From JALOAP01 sp964632355 (GTDB taxonomy: Bacteria; Chloroflexota; Dehalococcoidia; Tepidiformales; Tepidiformaceae), in contig CAZWBW010000031.1 of assembly GCA_964632355.1 (NCBI GenBank), forward strand, positions 1 to 27,646: a stretch of 27,646 nucleotides of DNA, given 5' to 3'. Both the position numbers and the translations under genes were made by a program. The notes under the pieces were generated by a model, which did not search any database, was not told the DNA's origin, and saw nothing but the letters and a program-made list of their open reading frames with translations. Shown here piece after piece: positions 7,053 through 14,282 of the stretch. Each line of letters begins with the position of its first letter. Positions within the stretch are counted from its first letter, which is position 1.

Positions 7053-8771
7053 ATGACCACGCGCGTTCTGGGTATCAACAACTATTCGCACGACTCCTCG
7101 GTCGCCGTGATCGAAGACGGCCGCGTGGTGTTCGCTGTCGCAGAAGAGCGGCTGTCGCGGATCCGCAAGGACCGGTCGTTCCCGAAGCTATCGATCGCGG
7201 CCGCGCTGGCCGACCGCGGTGTCACCCTCCAGGACCTGGACGCCGTCGCCTTCGGCTGGAACAAGCCTCCAGCGACACAGATCCACACCCTCCTCACGAG
7301 CCTCCGGGGGCAGGTCCCACGGAGCGCCTCGTTCATCGGCCACAGCCTGTTCGGCATTCCGCGCGAGATGCACAACGGCATCGGGCGCAAGTCGCTTGAG
7401 TACTACTTCGGCCCAGCGAACCCGGTGTACATCGACCACCACGAAGCGCACGCGTGGAGCGCCTACGCGCTTTCCGGCTTCGACGAATCGACGGTGGTGG
7501 TGATGGACGGCCGCGGCGCACGGCAGGCGACCACCGTGTACCACGCGGAGGGCCAGGCACTCCGCCGCATCAAGCAGATCAACTACCCGAACTCGCTCGG
7601 CTCGTTCTACGAAGCGTTCACCGACCTGCTTGGGTTCGAACGTCACAGCGACGAGTGGAAGGTGATGGGCCTCGCGGCCTACGGCGAACCCGTGGTCGAT
7701 CTCTCGAACGTGATCAAGATTGGCCGCGACGGCTATCGCATCAACGCGCCGCTGCTGATCGGCCGAAGCTGGGGCGACATCGCAGCGATGGAGCGGGAGT
7801 TCGGCCCCCGGCGGAACCCCGAACGACTCACGCAGGCCGACCGCGACCTCGCAGCCTCGGTACAGCACGCGCTCGAACAAGCGGTGTTCGCTGTGGTGCG
7901 CGGAGCAATCGCGGCCACGGGCTGCCGGAAGGTGTGCCTGGCGGGCGGCGTCGCCATGAACTCGAAGGCGAACGGCAGGCTGCTGGCCAGCGGTATGGTC
8001 GACGACCTGTTCGTCCAGCCGGCAGCAACGGACGACGGGACCGCCGTGGGTGCGGCACTCGCGGCGCACCGCAGCCTCGGGCTCGAGGTGCCGCGGTACC
8101 GCCAGACCGAGGCCTACTGGGGGCCGGGTTTCACGAAGGCCGAAATTGAAGCGGCGCTGCGCACATTCAAACTGCGGGCGTTCGAAGTGCCTGACATCGA
8201 ACGGCAGGCGGCGCAACTGCTGGCCGATGGACACGTCATCGGGTGGTTCCAGGGACGGATGGAGTTTGGACCGCGGGCGCTGGGCAACCGCTCGATCCTG
8301 GCCGATGCGCGCCGTCCCGAGATGAAGGACCGGGTGAACGAAGCCGTGAAGTTCCGCGAGGGCTGGCGGCCGTTCGCACCGTCGTGCCTGGCCGAACACG
8401 CGGGCGAGTTCTTCGCCGGCTGCACCGACGCGCCCTACATGATTCTCTGCTTCGATGTACTACCCGATGCGGCTCCACGGATCCCGGCAGTCACGCATGC
8501 CGACGGTACGGCTCGCGTGCAGACGGTGACTCGCGACACGAATCCCCGGTACTGGGAGCTCATCCGCCAGTTCGCGGCGATCACCGGTGTGCCCGTGATC
8601 ATGAACACGTCGTTCAACCTGCGGGGCGAACCGATTGTCTGCACGCCGAGAGATGCGGTCCGGACGTTCTATTCGTCAGGGCTCGACTTCCTGGTGCTCG
8701 GCGAACACATCATCGCCAAGGACCCAAACTGGCGGCCGAGCCTGGCGCCGGAGCTGGCGGCAGTCGGGTAG
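7053..8771 (+). CDS. NodU/CmcH/TobZ-family carbamoyltransferase
   Basis: This 572-residue protein is a full-length O-carbamoyltransferase of the NodU/TobZ type. It uses carbamoyl phosphate and ATP to carbamoylate a hydroxyl on a sugar or small molecule. The N-terminal domain begins VLGINNYSHDSSVAVIEDG and has the metal-binding HHEAH at residues 129-133, then VVVMDGRGA and SLGSFYEAFTDLLGF. LAGGVAMNSKANG and PAATDDGTAVGAAL follow. The C-terminal domain has GRMEFGPRALGNRSILADAR and the closing MNTSFNLRGEPIVCTP. AGGAGG at 7042-7047 lies five bases before ATG 7053. In other bacteria these enzymes decorate Nod factors, antibiotics or surface glycans. Here the nearby GT2 gene makes a glycan or glycosylated product plausible. 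It ends nine bases before the converging nnrE-like gene. Confidence 0.93.
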   Translation: MTTRVLGINNYSHDSSVAVIEDGRVVFAVAEERLSRIRKDRSFPKLSIAAALADRGVTLQDLDAVAFGWNKPPATQIHTLLTSLRGQVPRSASFIGHSLFGIPREMHNGIGRKSLEYYFGPANPVYIDHHEAHAWSAYALSGFDESTVVVMDGRGARQATTVYHAEGQALRRIKQINYPNSLGSFYEAFTDLLGFERHSDEWKVMGLAAYGEPVVDLSNVIKIGRDGYRINAPLLIGRSWGDIAAMEREFGPRRNPERLTQADRDLAASVQHALEQAVFAVVRGAIAATGCRKVCLAGGVAMNSKANGRLLASGMVDDLFVQPAATDDGTAVGAALAAHRSLGLEVPRYRQTEAYWGPGFTKAEIEAALRTFKLRAFEVPDIERQAAQLLADGHVIGWFQGRMEFGPRALGNRSILADARRPEMKDRVNEAVKFREGWRPFAPSCLAEHAGEFFAGCTDAPYMILCFDVLPDAAPRIPAVTHADGTARVQTVTRDTNPRYWELIRQFAAITGVPVIMNTSFNLRGEPIVCTPRDAVRTFYSSGLDFLVLGEHIIAKDPNWRPSLAPELAAVG

Positions 8772-8780
8772 GGGCGCGGC

Positions 8781-9572
8781 CTACCGCCGGATGCGAACGA
8801 TGGGGCCTTCGTTAAAGAGGCCATCGATGCGGATGCCGAGGCGCTCGTGCACGACGCGCGGGATCCCGATGTCGGCGAGGTAGAGCGCGCCAACGTTCGA
8901 CTTCGCGGCAGAGACAACGAGGCCCTTCTTGGGCAGGTCGAGCATCAGGGTCGTGACGGCCTTGATGGCCGGCGTGCTGACATCGCCGGTAGTGGCGTTG
9001 ACGCCGGTCGGGACGTCGATGGCGAGGATGGGCTTGCGGGAATCGAGTGCGAGTTGGGCAGCGGCGGACGCCATGCCGAGCGGCGGGCCCTGGAGCCCAT
9101 AGCCGACGAGCGCATCGATCACGAGATCGGCTTCGGCGAGTTCGCGCTCCACGGCGTACTCGCTCGCGGCTTCGTTGTGGTCGAGGAGGCCGGAGCTGCG
9201 GAGGATTTGCACCTGGCGCCGGGCGATGAATGACATCTCGCCTTCGACTTCAGCGAGGACGGGCGTGACGATGAAGCCCCAGTTCGAGAGGTTCCGCGCG
9301 GCGCAGAGCCCCGCGCCGCCCTTGTTCCCGCCGCCGGCGAGAACAACGACCCGCTGGCCGCGGGCCTTCCCTCCGAGCATCGACAGCGCGAGGATCGCGG
9401 CGGCACGGCCCGCGTTTTCCATGATCTGAAGGATGTCGACGCCGAACTCCTCCTGTGCGACACCCTGGATCTCGCGCATCTGCGTCGCACTCACGAGCGG
9501 GACTTCAGACGCCTTGCGTTGGGGGAATCCCCCCGGGTCGGATTTCACCGGCATGGGGATGAACGGCCTCAT
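8781..9572 (-). CDS. YjeF N-terminal-domain (NnrE-like) protein with altered motifs
   Basis: This 263-residue protein is a single-domain relative of NAD(P)H-hydrate epimerase, lacking the NnrD dehydratase domain. QMREIQ and MENAGRAAA match the family start. The nucleotide loop reads GGGNKGGAGL at residues 80-89, where repair epimerases have NNGGDG. The later loop reads DVPTGVNATTG (186-196) instead of the usual DIPSGxDATTG. The aspartate in DALVGYG (D153) that acts as catalytic acid is present. Loss of both K+/substrate-side acidic residues suggests weakened or different chemistry. ATG 9572 is taken as start without a clear Shine-Dalgarno; an ATG at 9554 is possible. It follows queF by 39 bases, probably in one operon. 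Confidence 0.82.
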   Translation of the reverse strand: MRPFIPMPVKSDPGGFPQRKASEVPLVSATQMREIQGVAQEEFGVDILQIMENAGRAAAILALSMLGGKARGQRVVVLAGGGNKGGAGLCAARNLSNWGFIVTPVLAEVEGEMSFIARRQVQILRSSGLLDHNEAASEYAVERELAEADLVIDALVGYGLQGPPLGMASAAAQLALDSRKPILAIDVPTGVNATTGDVSTPAIKAVTTLMLDLPKKGLVVSAAKSNVGALYLADIGIPRVVHERLGIRIDGLFNEGPIVRIRR

Positions 9573-9611
9573 TGTGTGCTCACGGAAGTCTACGTTGGGG
9601 GATGGGTTGGG

Positions 9612-10019
9612 TCACGACTCGGTCGATTCGTCTTCGTCGCTGTCCGGGTAGACGGCGGTCACTTTCGCGGAGATTCCTCCACGGGTGTTGAAGGCGCCTT
9701 CCACCATAGCCCATCGCGGAGAAATGGCCTCGACGATGTCGTCGAGCACCTGGTTCACCACATCCTCGTAGAAAATGCCGCGATTGCGGAACGTCTGAAG
9801 GTAGTACTTGAAACTCCGCAATTCGATGCAGCGCTTATCGGGAATGTAGGTGATGGTGAGCGTGCCAAAATCGGGCAGGCCCGTCATCGGGCAGACGCTC
9901 GTGAATTCGGGCGCCGTGAACTGGATTTCGTAATCGCGCCCCGGGTTCCGATTCTCGAAAGAGTCGATTGTGCCGTCGGTGCGGTAAATGTTCTCGGACA
10001 TAGCTTCAGGTTGACTCAT
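9612..10019 (-). CDS. queF: NADPH-dependent preQ0 reductase, unimodular QueF
   Basis: This 135-residue protein is a short-form QueF that reduces 7-cyano-7-deazaguanine (preQ0) to preQ1 in queuosine synthesis. TSVCPMTGLPDFG holds the catalytic cysteine (C43) and the proton-relay aspartate (D50). ELRSFKYYLQTFRNRGIFYED matches the NADPH-binding and active-site segment; the family glutamate is present. ATG 10019 is chosen; an upstream extension of 37 residues is low-complexity and reaches into the divergent ABC gene, while an ATG at 10001 would still keep all motifs. No queC, queD or queE is in the window. It heads a minus-strand pair with the NnrE-like gene. Confidence 0.93.
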   Translation of the reverse strand: MSQPEAMSENIYRTDGTIDSFENRNPGRDYEIQFTAPEFTSVCPMTGLPDFGTLTITYIPDKRCIELRSFKYYLQTFRNRGIFYEDVVNQVLDDIVEAISPRWAMVEGAFNTRGGISAKVTAVYPDSDEDESTES

Positions 10020-10070
10020 TGCCACCGAAAAGGCTATCGGCCCGCCGGTCCCGCCGGCATGCCGCCCCGC

Positions 10071-10099
10071 TTTCAAATCCTTGAAGGCGGCCTGATAAT
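10071..10099 (+). promoter_or_regulatory. Candidate promoter for the ABC-2 exporter
   Basis: TTTCAA at 10071-10076 and GATAAT at 10094-10099, with 17 bases between them, resemble a sigma-70 promoter. The -10 box ends eight bases before ATG 10108, and no Shine-Dalgarno is present. The transcript would therefore be nearly leaderless. The region is shared with the divergent queF start. Confidence 0.45.
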
Positions 10100-10107
10100 C
10101 GCACGCG

Positions 10108-11025
10108 ATGGGAGCCGGCGCCGCCATCACGGTTCGAGGTCTCCGTAAGCGCTACGGCGAACGTACCGCGGTGGATGGCATCGACCTTACCGTACCCGCC
10201 GGGCAGGTGTTCGCGCTCCTCGGCCCCAATGGCGCCGGGAAGACCACCACTGTCGAGATTCTCGAAGGGTACCGCTCGCGCGACGCAGGCACCGTCGATG
10301 TGCTCGGCCACGACCCTGCACGCGGCGAAACCGAATTCAAGTCGCGCATCGGCATCGTCCTCCAGACCCCAAGCGTGCAGCCGTACCTCACCGTCGAAGA
10401 GACGATCGACCTCTACCGTGGTTACTACCCGAACCCGCTCCCGCTCGAGGACCTGCTGGAGCGCGCCGGGCTGGTGGAGCAGCGCAAGGTGCCCGTGCGC
10501 AGGCTCTCGGGTGGGCAACAACGCCGCCTCGATGTGGCGATCGGGCTTGCCGGTAACCCCGAGCTCCTTTTCCTTGACGAGCCGACCACCGGCTTCGATC
10601 CCGGGGCCCGCCGCCGCGCATGGCAGATGATTCTCGGCCTGAAGGAGCTGCGGAAGACGGTGCTGCTCACGACCCACTACCTGGATGAGGCCGAGGTACT
10701 GGCGGACCATGTGGCGATTATGTCGCGAGGTCGCATCATCGCCGAAGGTTCGCCGACCGAGCTCATCGAGCGGCACGCCCGGCCGACCATCGCCTTCGAC
10801 GCGGTCCCCGGATTCGAGGAGGTGATCGCCGGGATCGATGGCGCACACGTGAGCAACGGGCGGGTGACCATCACGGCCGCCAAACCCACGCGCCTGCTGT
10901 TCGAACTCACCAGCCGTGCGCTCGAACGGGAGATCGAACTCGCGGGACTGTCGGTCTCGCGCCCCTCGCTCGAACAGGTGTACCTCGAACTCACAGGCCA
11001 GGATGCCGCGGAGGCAGGGGAATGA
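10108..11025 (+). CDS. ABC-2 type exporter ATP-binding protein
   Basis: This 305-residue ATPase is of the DrrA/CcmA class. Walker A is GPNGAGKTT (39-47), followed by the Q-loop region VLQTPSVQPYL, the signature RLSGGQQRR, Walker B LLFLDEPTTG and the switch histidine in LLTTHYLDEAE. A C-terminal extension of about 80 residues, ending near LEQVYLELTG, is typical of drug or polyketide exporters. It would power export by the downstream permease, whose ATG overlaps this stop as ATGA at 11022-11025. The gene lacks a Shine-Dalgarno and has a -10-like GATAAT just upstream. The substrate cannot be inferred from sequence. Confidence 0.92.
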   Translation: MGAGAAITVRGLRKRYGERTAVDGIDLTVPAGQVFALLGPNGAGKTTTVEILEGYRSRDAGTVDVLGHDPARGETEFKSRIGIVLQTPSVQPYLTVEETIDLYRGYYPNPLPLEDLLERAGLVEQRKVPVRRLSGGQQRRLDVAIGLAGNPELLFLDEPTTGFDPGARRRAWQMILGLKELRKTVLLTTHYLDEAEVLADHVAIMSRGRIIAEGSPTELIERHARPTIAFDAVPGFEEVIAGIDGAHVSNGRVTITAAKPTRLLFELTSRALEREIELAGLSVSRPSLEQVYLELTGQDAAEAGE

Positions 11026-11795
11026 ACGAACTGCGGCTCTTCGCGCGGCAGGTGCGCTACGAGAACCGGGCCTTCTGGCGGAACCCGGCCGCCGCGTTCT
11101 TCACGTTCGCCTTCCCGCTCATCTTCCTCGTGATCTTCAACCTCATCTTCGGCGGCGGCGACATCGACACGTCCGAGGGCACGATCAGCACCTCGACGTT
11201 CTATGTGCCGGCGATCGTCGCGTTCGCGGTGATTAACGCGAACTACTCCGGCCTCGCCACGAGCATCTCGTTCGCACGCGACGAAGGCCAGCTCAAGCGC
11301 ATCCGCGGGACACCCCTGCCCGCCTGGATCTACCTGTCGGCACGGGCGGGGCACCTCACGCTCGTTGGGCTGCTGCTCGTCGTCATCGTGGTGGTGTTCG
11401 GCCGGGTGTTCTACGACGTGGAAGTGCCGGGCAAGGCGATGCCCGCGTTCGTCATCTCCGTGGCGGTGGGCGCGGCGGCGTTCGCGATGCTGGGGCTGGC
11501 CGCGTCGGGCTTCATTCCGAACGCGGAGGCGGCGCCGGCTGTCGTCAACGCGACCATCCTGCCGCTGCTGTTCATCTCCGACGTGTTCATCCCGCTCGAA
11601 GATGCGCCGGGGTGGCTCCACACCGTCGGCGACCTCTTTCCCGTGAAGCACTTCGCCGAGGCGTTGCACACGGCGTTCAGCCCGTTCGAAACCGGCGCGG
11701 GATTCGAGCTCCTGGACCTGCTCGTAGTGGCCGCGTGGGGTGTCGCGGGCGCTTTCGTCGCCGTCCGAACGTTCTCGTGGGAGCCACGAAAGTAG
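11022..11795 (+). CDS. ABC-2 type exporter permease
   Basis: This 257-residue membrane protein pairs with the preceding ATPase. Hydrophobic segments are visible at about residues 25-45, 60-80, 108-130, 138-165, 172-190 and 230-250, giving the usual six-helix ABC-2 layout. FRNP-like WRNPAAAFFTFAFPLIFLVIFN opens the first helix, and a cytoplasmic loop contains SFARDEGQLKRIRGTPLP, the family coupling region. PLEDAPGWLHTVGDLFPVKHFAEAL before the last helix is typical of DrrB-like permeases. Translation is coupled to the ATPase through a four-base overlap. The substrate is unknown; a drug, lipid or glycan precursor is possible. Confidence 0.9.
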   Translation: MNELRLFARQVRYENRAFWRNPAAAFFTFAFPLIFLVIFNLIFGGGDIDTSEGTISTSTFYVPAIVAFAVINANYSGLATSISFARDEGQLKRIRGTPLPAWIYLSARAGHLTLVGLLLVVIVVVFGRVFYDVEVPGKAMPAFVISVAVGAAAFAMLGLAASGFIPNAEAAPAVVNATILPLLFISDVFIPLEDAPGWLHTVGDLFPVKHFAEALHTAFSPFETGAGFELLDLLVVAAWGVAGAFVAVRTFSWEPRK

Positions 11796-11954
11796 TACGC
11801 ATACAGCGCGCCTGAACACAGGCACGGATGGTGATACACGCGTCTTTCACCGCACTACTAATCGAACGATTGCAATTCCGCCGTTAGATCGCGGCTTTCC
11901 GGTTGAGCGGGACCGAGAGACCACGCCTGTACCGTGGCAGCAGGAGGTACCGGT

Positions 11955-12020
11955 ATGTACATCGGTGGTGGTTTGCTCGTTCTTATCCTGATCATCGTGC
12001 TGCTTGTCATTCTCCTGTGA
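11955..12020 (+). CDS. 21-aa hydrophobic membrane microprotein
   Basis: An ATG at 11955 opens a 21-codon frame ending in TGA at 12018-12020. It is preceded by a perfect AGGAGG at 11942-11947 with seven bases of spacing, among the best ribosome-binding sites in the window. The peptide starts MYIGGG, and every one of the remaining fifteen residues is Leu, Ile or Val, so it could be a single membrane-spanning helix. It falls below normal gene-calling length. It lies 13 bases ahead of the YbaB-like start and is probably co-transcribed with it. I know of no function. Confidence 0.68.
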   Translation: MYIGGGLLVLILIIVLLVILL

Positions 12021-12033
12021 CGGGTACCAGGTG

Positions 12034-12417
12034 ATGGGTGGGACGAATTACGAAGGAGTTCCCGGGCCCGGAGAGGACCCGGGGATTCCAGCCCAACCCG
12101 GGAGCCCATTTGGGCTGTTCGAACAACTGCTTGGCGGCGCGCGGGCACAGCTCGGCGACGTCAGGGTGGTTGGACTCGCGGGCGGCGGCGCTGTCCGTGT
12201 CACCATGGACGGTGAACAAAACGTCCTCTCGGTGAAGCTCGACCCCGAAGCCGTGCGCGGCGACCAGGTCGAGTGGCTCGAAGACATGATCGTGAGCGCC
12301 CTGGCCGACGGCGCCCGGCAGGCACAGGAAGCGAAGCTTCGCTCCGTTGCCGCGCTGGCCGAACGGCTCGGCCTGGGAGACATGTTCGAGGCAGACGAGG
12401 GCCCGCCCCCGGCATGA
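12034..12417 (+). CDS. YbaB/EbfC-family nucleoid-associated-like protein
   Basis: This 127-residue protein has the YbaB pattern: a glycine-rich strand pair (VVGLAGGGAVRVTMDGEQNVLSVKLDPEAV) followed by an amphipathic helix (WLEDMIVSALADGARQAQEAK) and a leucine-rich tail. YbaB dimers bind DNA and organise the nucleoid. The N-terminal 35 residues are unusually rich in Gly and Pro (GVPGPGEDPGIPAQPGSP) where the family normally has a charged helix. The start is ATG 12034; an adjacent GTG at 12031 and an upstream TTG are possible. The usual dnaX and recR neighbours are absent. Instead it sits between two microprotein genes, overlapping the second by four bases. Confidence 0.75.
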   Translation: MGGTNYEGVPGPGEDPGIPAQPGSPFGLFEQLLGGARAQLGDVRVVGLAGGGAVRVTMDGEQNVLSVKLDPEAVRGDQVEWLEDMIVSALADGARQAQEAKLRSVAALAERLGLGDMFEADEGPPPA

Positions 12418-12494
12418 ACACAATCGAGCGAATGTTCCTGGTTATGGCGGCGCTTTGCGTCGTCCTCGCGCTCAGCAGCGGTCTGCTGGTGTAG
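12414..12494 (+). CDS. 26-aa membrane microprotein overlapping the ybaB-like stop
   Basis: ATG 12414 overlaps the preceding TGA as ATGA (12414-12417), the coupling arrangement used by several operon pairs in this window. The frame runs 26 codons to TAG at 12492. The peptide starts MNTIERMF and then has about 18 hydrophobic residues (Leu, Val, Ala, Met, one Cys), ending SSGLLV. This predicts a single short membrane helix with a charged N-terminus. No homologue is known to me. The overlap and composition argue for a real gene, but the short length leaves doubt. Confidence 0.5.
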   Translation: MNTIERMFLVMAALCVVLALSSGLLV

Positions 12495-12532
12495 CAACGG
12501 GCAGGCTTTCGCTTTTCACCCGCTCAGTAGGC

Positions 12533-12538
12533 TAGGCT
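12533..12538 (+). promoter_or_regulatory. Candidate -10 box (TAGGCT) for leaderless chrA transcript
   Basis: TAGGCT lies six bases before GTG 12545, and no Shine-Dalgarno is present. The spacing fits a transcript starting at or next to the start codon. A good -35 box is not evident. Confidence 0.35.
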
Positions 12539-12544
12539 CCCCGC

Positions 12545-13717
12545 GTGACCCCTGCGCGGGCTGCCTCTCCTCTGCGCGAAGTGACGCTGTATTTCCTGCG
12601 GCTCGGCGCAATCGCGTTCGGCGGGCCGGCGGCGCACATCGCCATCATGCGCCGCGAACTGGTGCAGCAACGCGGCTGGATCAGCGACCAGGAATTCGTC
12701 GACATGCTCGGCGCGGCGAACCTCATCCCCGGCCCCAATTCGACCGAACTCACGATGCACATTGGCAGCCAGCGTGCGGGCTGGTGGGGCCTCTGGGCGG
12801 CCGGCGCAGCATTCCTGCTCCCCGCCGTCGCTATCGTGCTGGCGTTCGCGTGGGCCTACGTCGAGTACGGCGAAACGCCGGCGGCGGAAGGCCTGTTGCT
12901 CGGCGCGCAACCCGTTGTGCTGGCGATCATCCTCCAGGCCATCTGGGGGCTTCGGCGCGCGGCGGTGAAGAGCTGGACCACGGCGCTGGGTGCCGCACTC
13001 GCCATGGCGCTGGCCATCGCCGGCGTCTCCGAGGTGTTTACCATCCTCGGGATCGGCGTCCTCGTGGTGGTGCTCGAAACCGGGCTTCGCAGTCGACAGC
13101 GCCTTCGCGGCGCGGGCCGGCGCGTGCTCGCGATAGCGCCGCTACCGCTCCTGCCCGGGCTGTCGACGTCGGTTGCCGCGAACCCGCCCGGCTACAGCCT
13201 GCTCGAACTCTTCCTCATCTTTCTCAAGATCGGCGCGGTGCTGTATGGCAGCGGGTACGTGCTCGTTTCGTTCATGCAGACCGACCTCGTGACGAACCGC
13301 GGGTGGCTCACCGAACAGCAGCTCCTCGATGCGGTTGCGGTGGGGCAGTTCACGCCCGGGCCACTCTTCTCTACCGCGACGTTCGCCGGCTACACCATCG
13401 ACGGGTTCCCCGGCGCGATGGCGGCGACCCTCGGCATCTTCCTCCCGTCGTTCGTGTTCGTCGCCGCCACCCACCCGCTCATCCCGCGGATGCGGAATTC
13501 GCGGTTCGCCGCCCCGTTTCTCGATGGCGTGAACGCCGCGGCAATAGCGCTGATGGCGGTCGTCACGTTCGAACTCGGGCGCGAAGTCCTCGACGCGTGG
13601 TTCGCGGCGCTGCTGTTCGCGACGGGCGCCGTGGTGCTCCTGCGCTTCAATCCAAACACGGCATGGATCGTGCTGGGCGGCGCTGCCGCAGGGCTCATCT
13701 ACCAGGCGCTCACCTGA
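12545..13717 (+). CDS. chrA: Chromate transporter, two CHR domains
   Basis: This 390-residue protein is a long-chain CHR transporter with two homologous halves. The first half has FGGPAAHIAIMRRELVQQR, GWISDQEFVDMLGAANLIPGPNST and a membrane bundle (about residues 10-180). The second has LKIGAVLYGSGYVLVSFMQ, TNRGWLTEQQLLDAVAVGQFTPGPLFST and FLPSFVFVAATHPL (about 215-385). The duplicated GW[IL][ST]xQxxxD and PGP motifs are diagnostic. Such proteins expel chromate in exchange or with proton motive force in the studied examples, though many homologues have untested substrates. The start is GTG 12545 with no Shine-Dalgarno. The stop overlaps the converging gene's stop by eight bases. Confidence 0.93.
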   Translation: MTPARAASPLREVTLYFLRLGAIAFGGPAAHIAIMRRELVQQRGWISDQEFVDMLGAANLIPGPNSTELTMHIGSQRAGWWGLWAAGAAFLLPAVAIVLAFAWAYVEYGETPAAEGLLLGAQPVVLAIILQAIWGLRRAAVKSWTTALGAALAMALAIAGVSEVFTILGIGVLVVVLETGLRSRQRLRGAGRRVLAIAPLPLLPGLSTSVAANPPGYSLLELFLIFLKIGAVLYGSGYVLVSFMQTDLVTNRGWLTEQQLLDAVAVGQFTPGPLFSTATFAGYTIDGFPGAMAATLGIFLPSFVFVAATHPLIPRMRNSRFAAPFLDGVNAAAIALMAVVTFELGREVLDAWFAALLFATGAVVLLRFNPNTAWIVLGGAAAGLIYQALT

Positions 13718-14123
13718 CCCCGGGCGCGAACCGGTGCCGCCACGCCCGGCGGCCGGGCCGCTCGAGCCAGAGCTCGGCCACGGCGTCGTCGCCTTCGAGA
13801 CGAACCACGAGGCCGAGCCGCTGTGCGCCATCGCCCGGGAGTACTTCGACCTCCGGCGCGAGCCAGTGCCCGTTTCGCGTTCGCACCTGCCAGCCACCCG
13901 CCGGCGCCGCGGTCCCCTCGACCTCGACCTCGGCGGCCCATGCGCCCGCATGCTGGTTCGCGGCCACGAGCCGCACCCCGGGGTGGCGCTCACGGAGCCG
14001 CCGGAGCGCAGCGCCCCCGGAGGTGAGCGCGATGCCCACGGCGGCGCCACCCGCAACGAGCAGCACCATGAGCCAGGGCGGGGCGTGCGCGAACGCGTCG
14101 GCGGCGTGCAGAAACGGCGCCAT
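13710..14123 (-). CDS. Hypothetical protein with one N-terminal membrane helix
   Basis: This 137-residue protein is not recognised. A short lumenal-type start (MAPFLHAADAFAHAPPW) precedes one clear membrane helix (LMVLLVAGGAAVGIAL, about residues 18-35). A basic stretch (RRLRERHPG) then suggests that the C-terminal part is cytoplasmic. The rest alternates charged and hydrophobic residues like a beta-rich domain (VEVEGTAAPAGGWQVRTRNGHW, RLGLVVRLEGDDAVAELWLERPG). ATG 14123 is chosen because GGGAG precedes it by eight bases; a GTG at 14138 would sit directly on that site. Its stop overlaps chrA by eight bases tail to tail. It is divergent from the PRC-like gene across 159 bases. Confidence 0.62.
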   Translation of the reverse strand: MAPFLHAADAFAHAPPWLMVLLVAGGAAVGIALTSGGAALRRLRERHPGVRLVAANQHAGAWAAEVEVEGTAAPAGGWQVRTRNGHWLAPEVEVLPGDGAQRLGLVVRLEGDDAVAELWLERPGRRAWRHRFAPGVR

Positions 14124-14282
14124 GCCCCATTCTCCCACCGCTATCCCACCGGCTGGCGGTTCTCGCCATCACAGGTCTATCGCAGGAGCGCAACGACTCC
14201 GTTAACTCTTCGCACAGCAGTACGACACGGAACGAAGCCGTGGCGGCCGACGATGGATCGATAGCCAAATCCGGAGGAAGTC

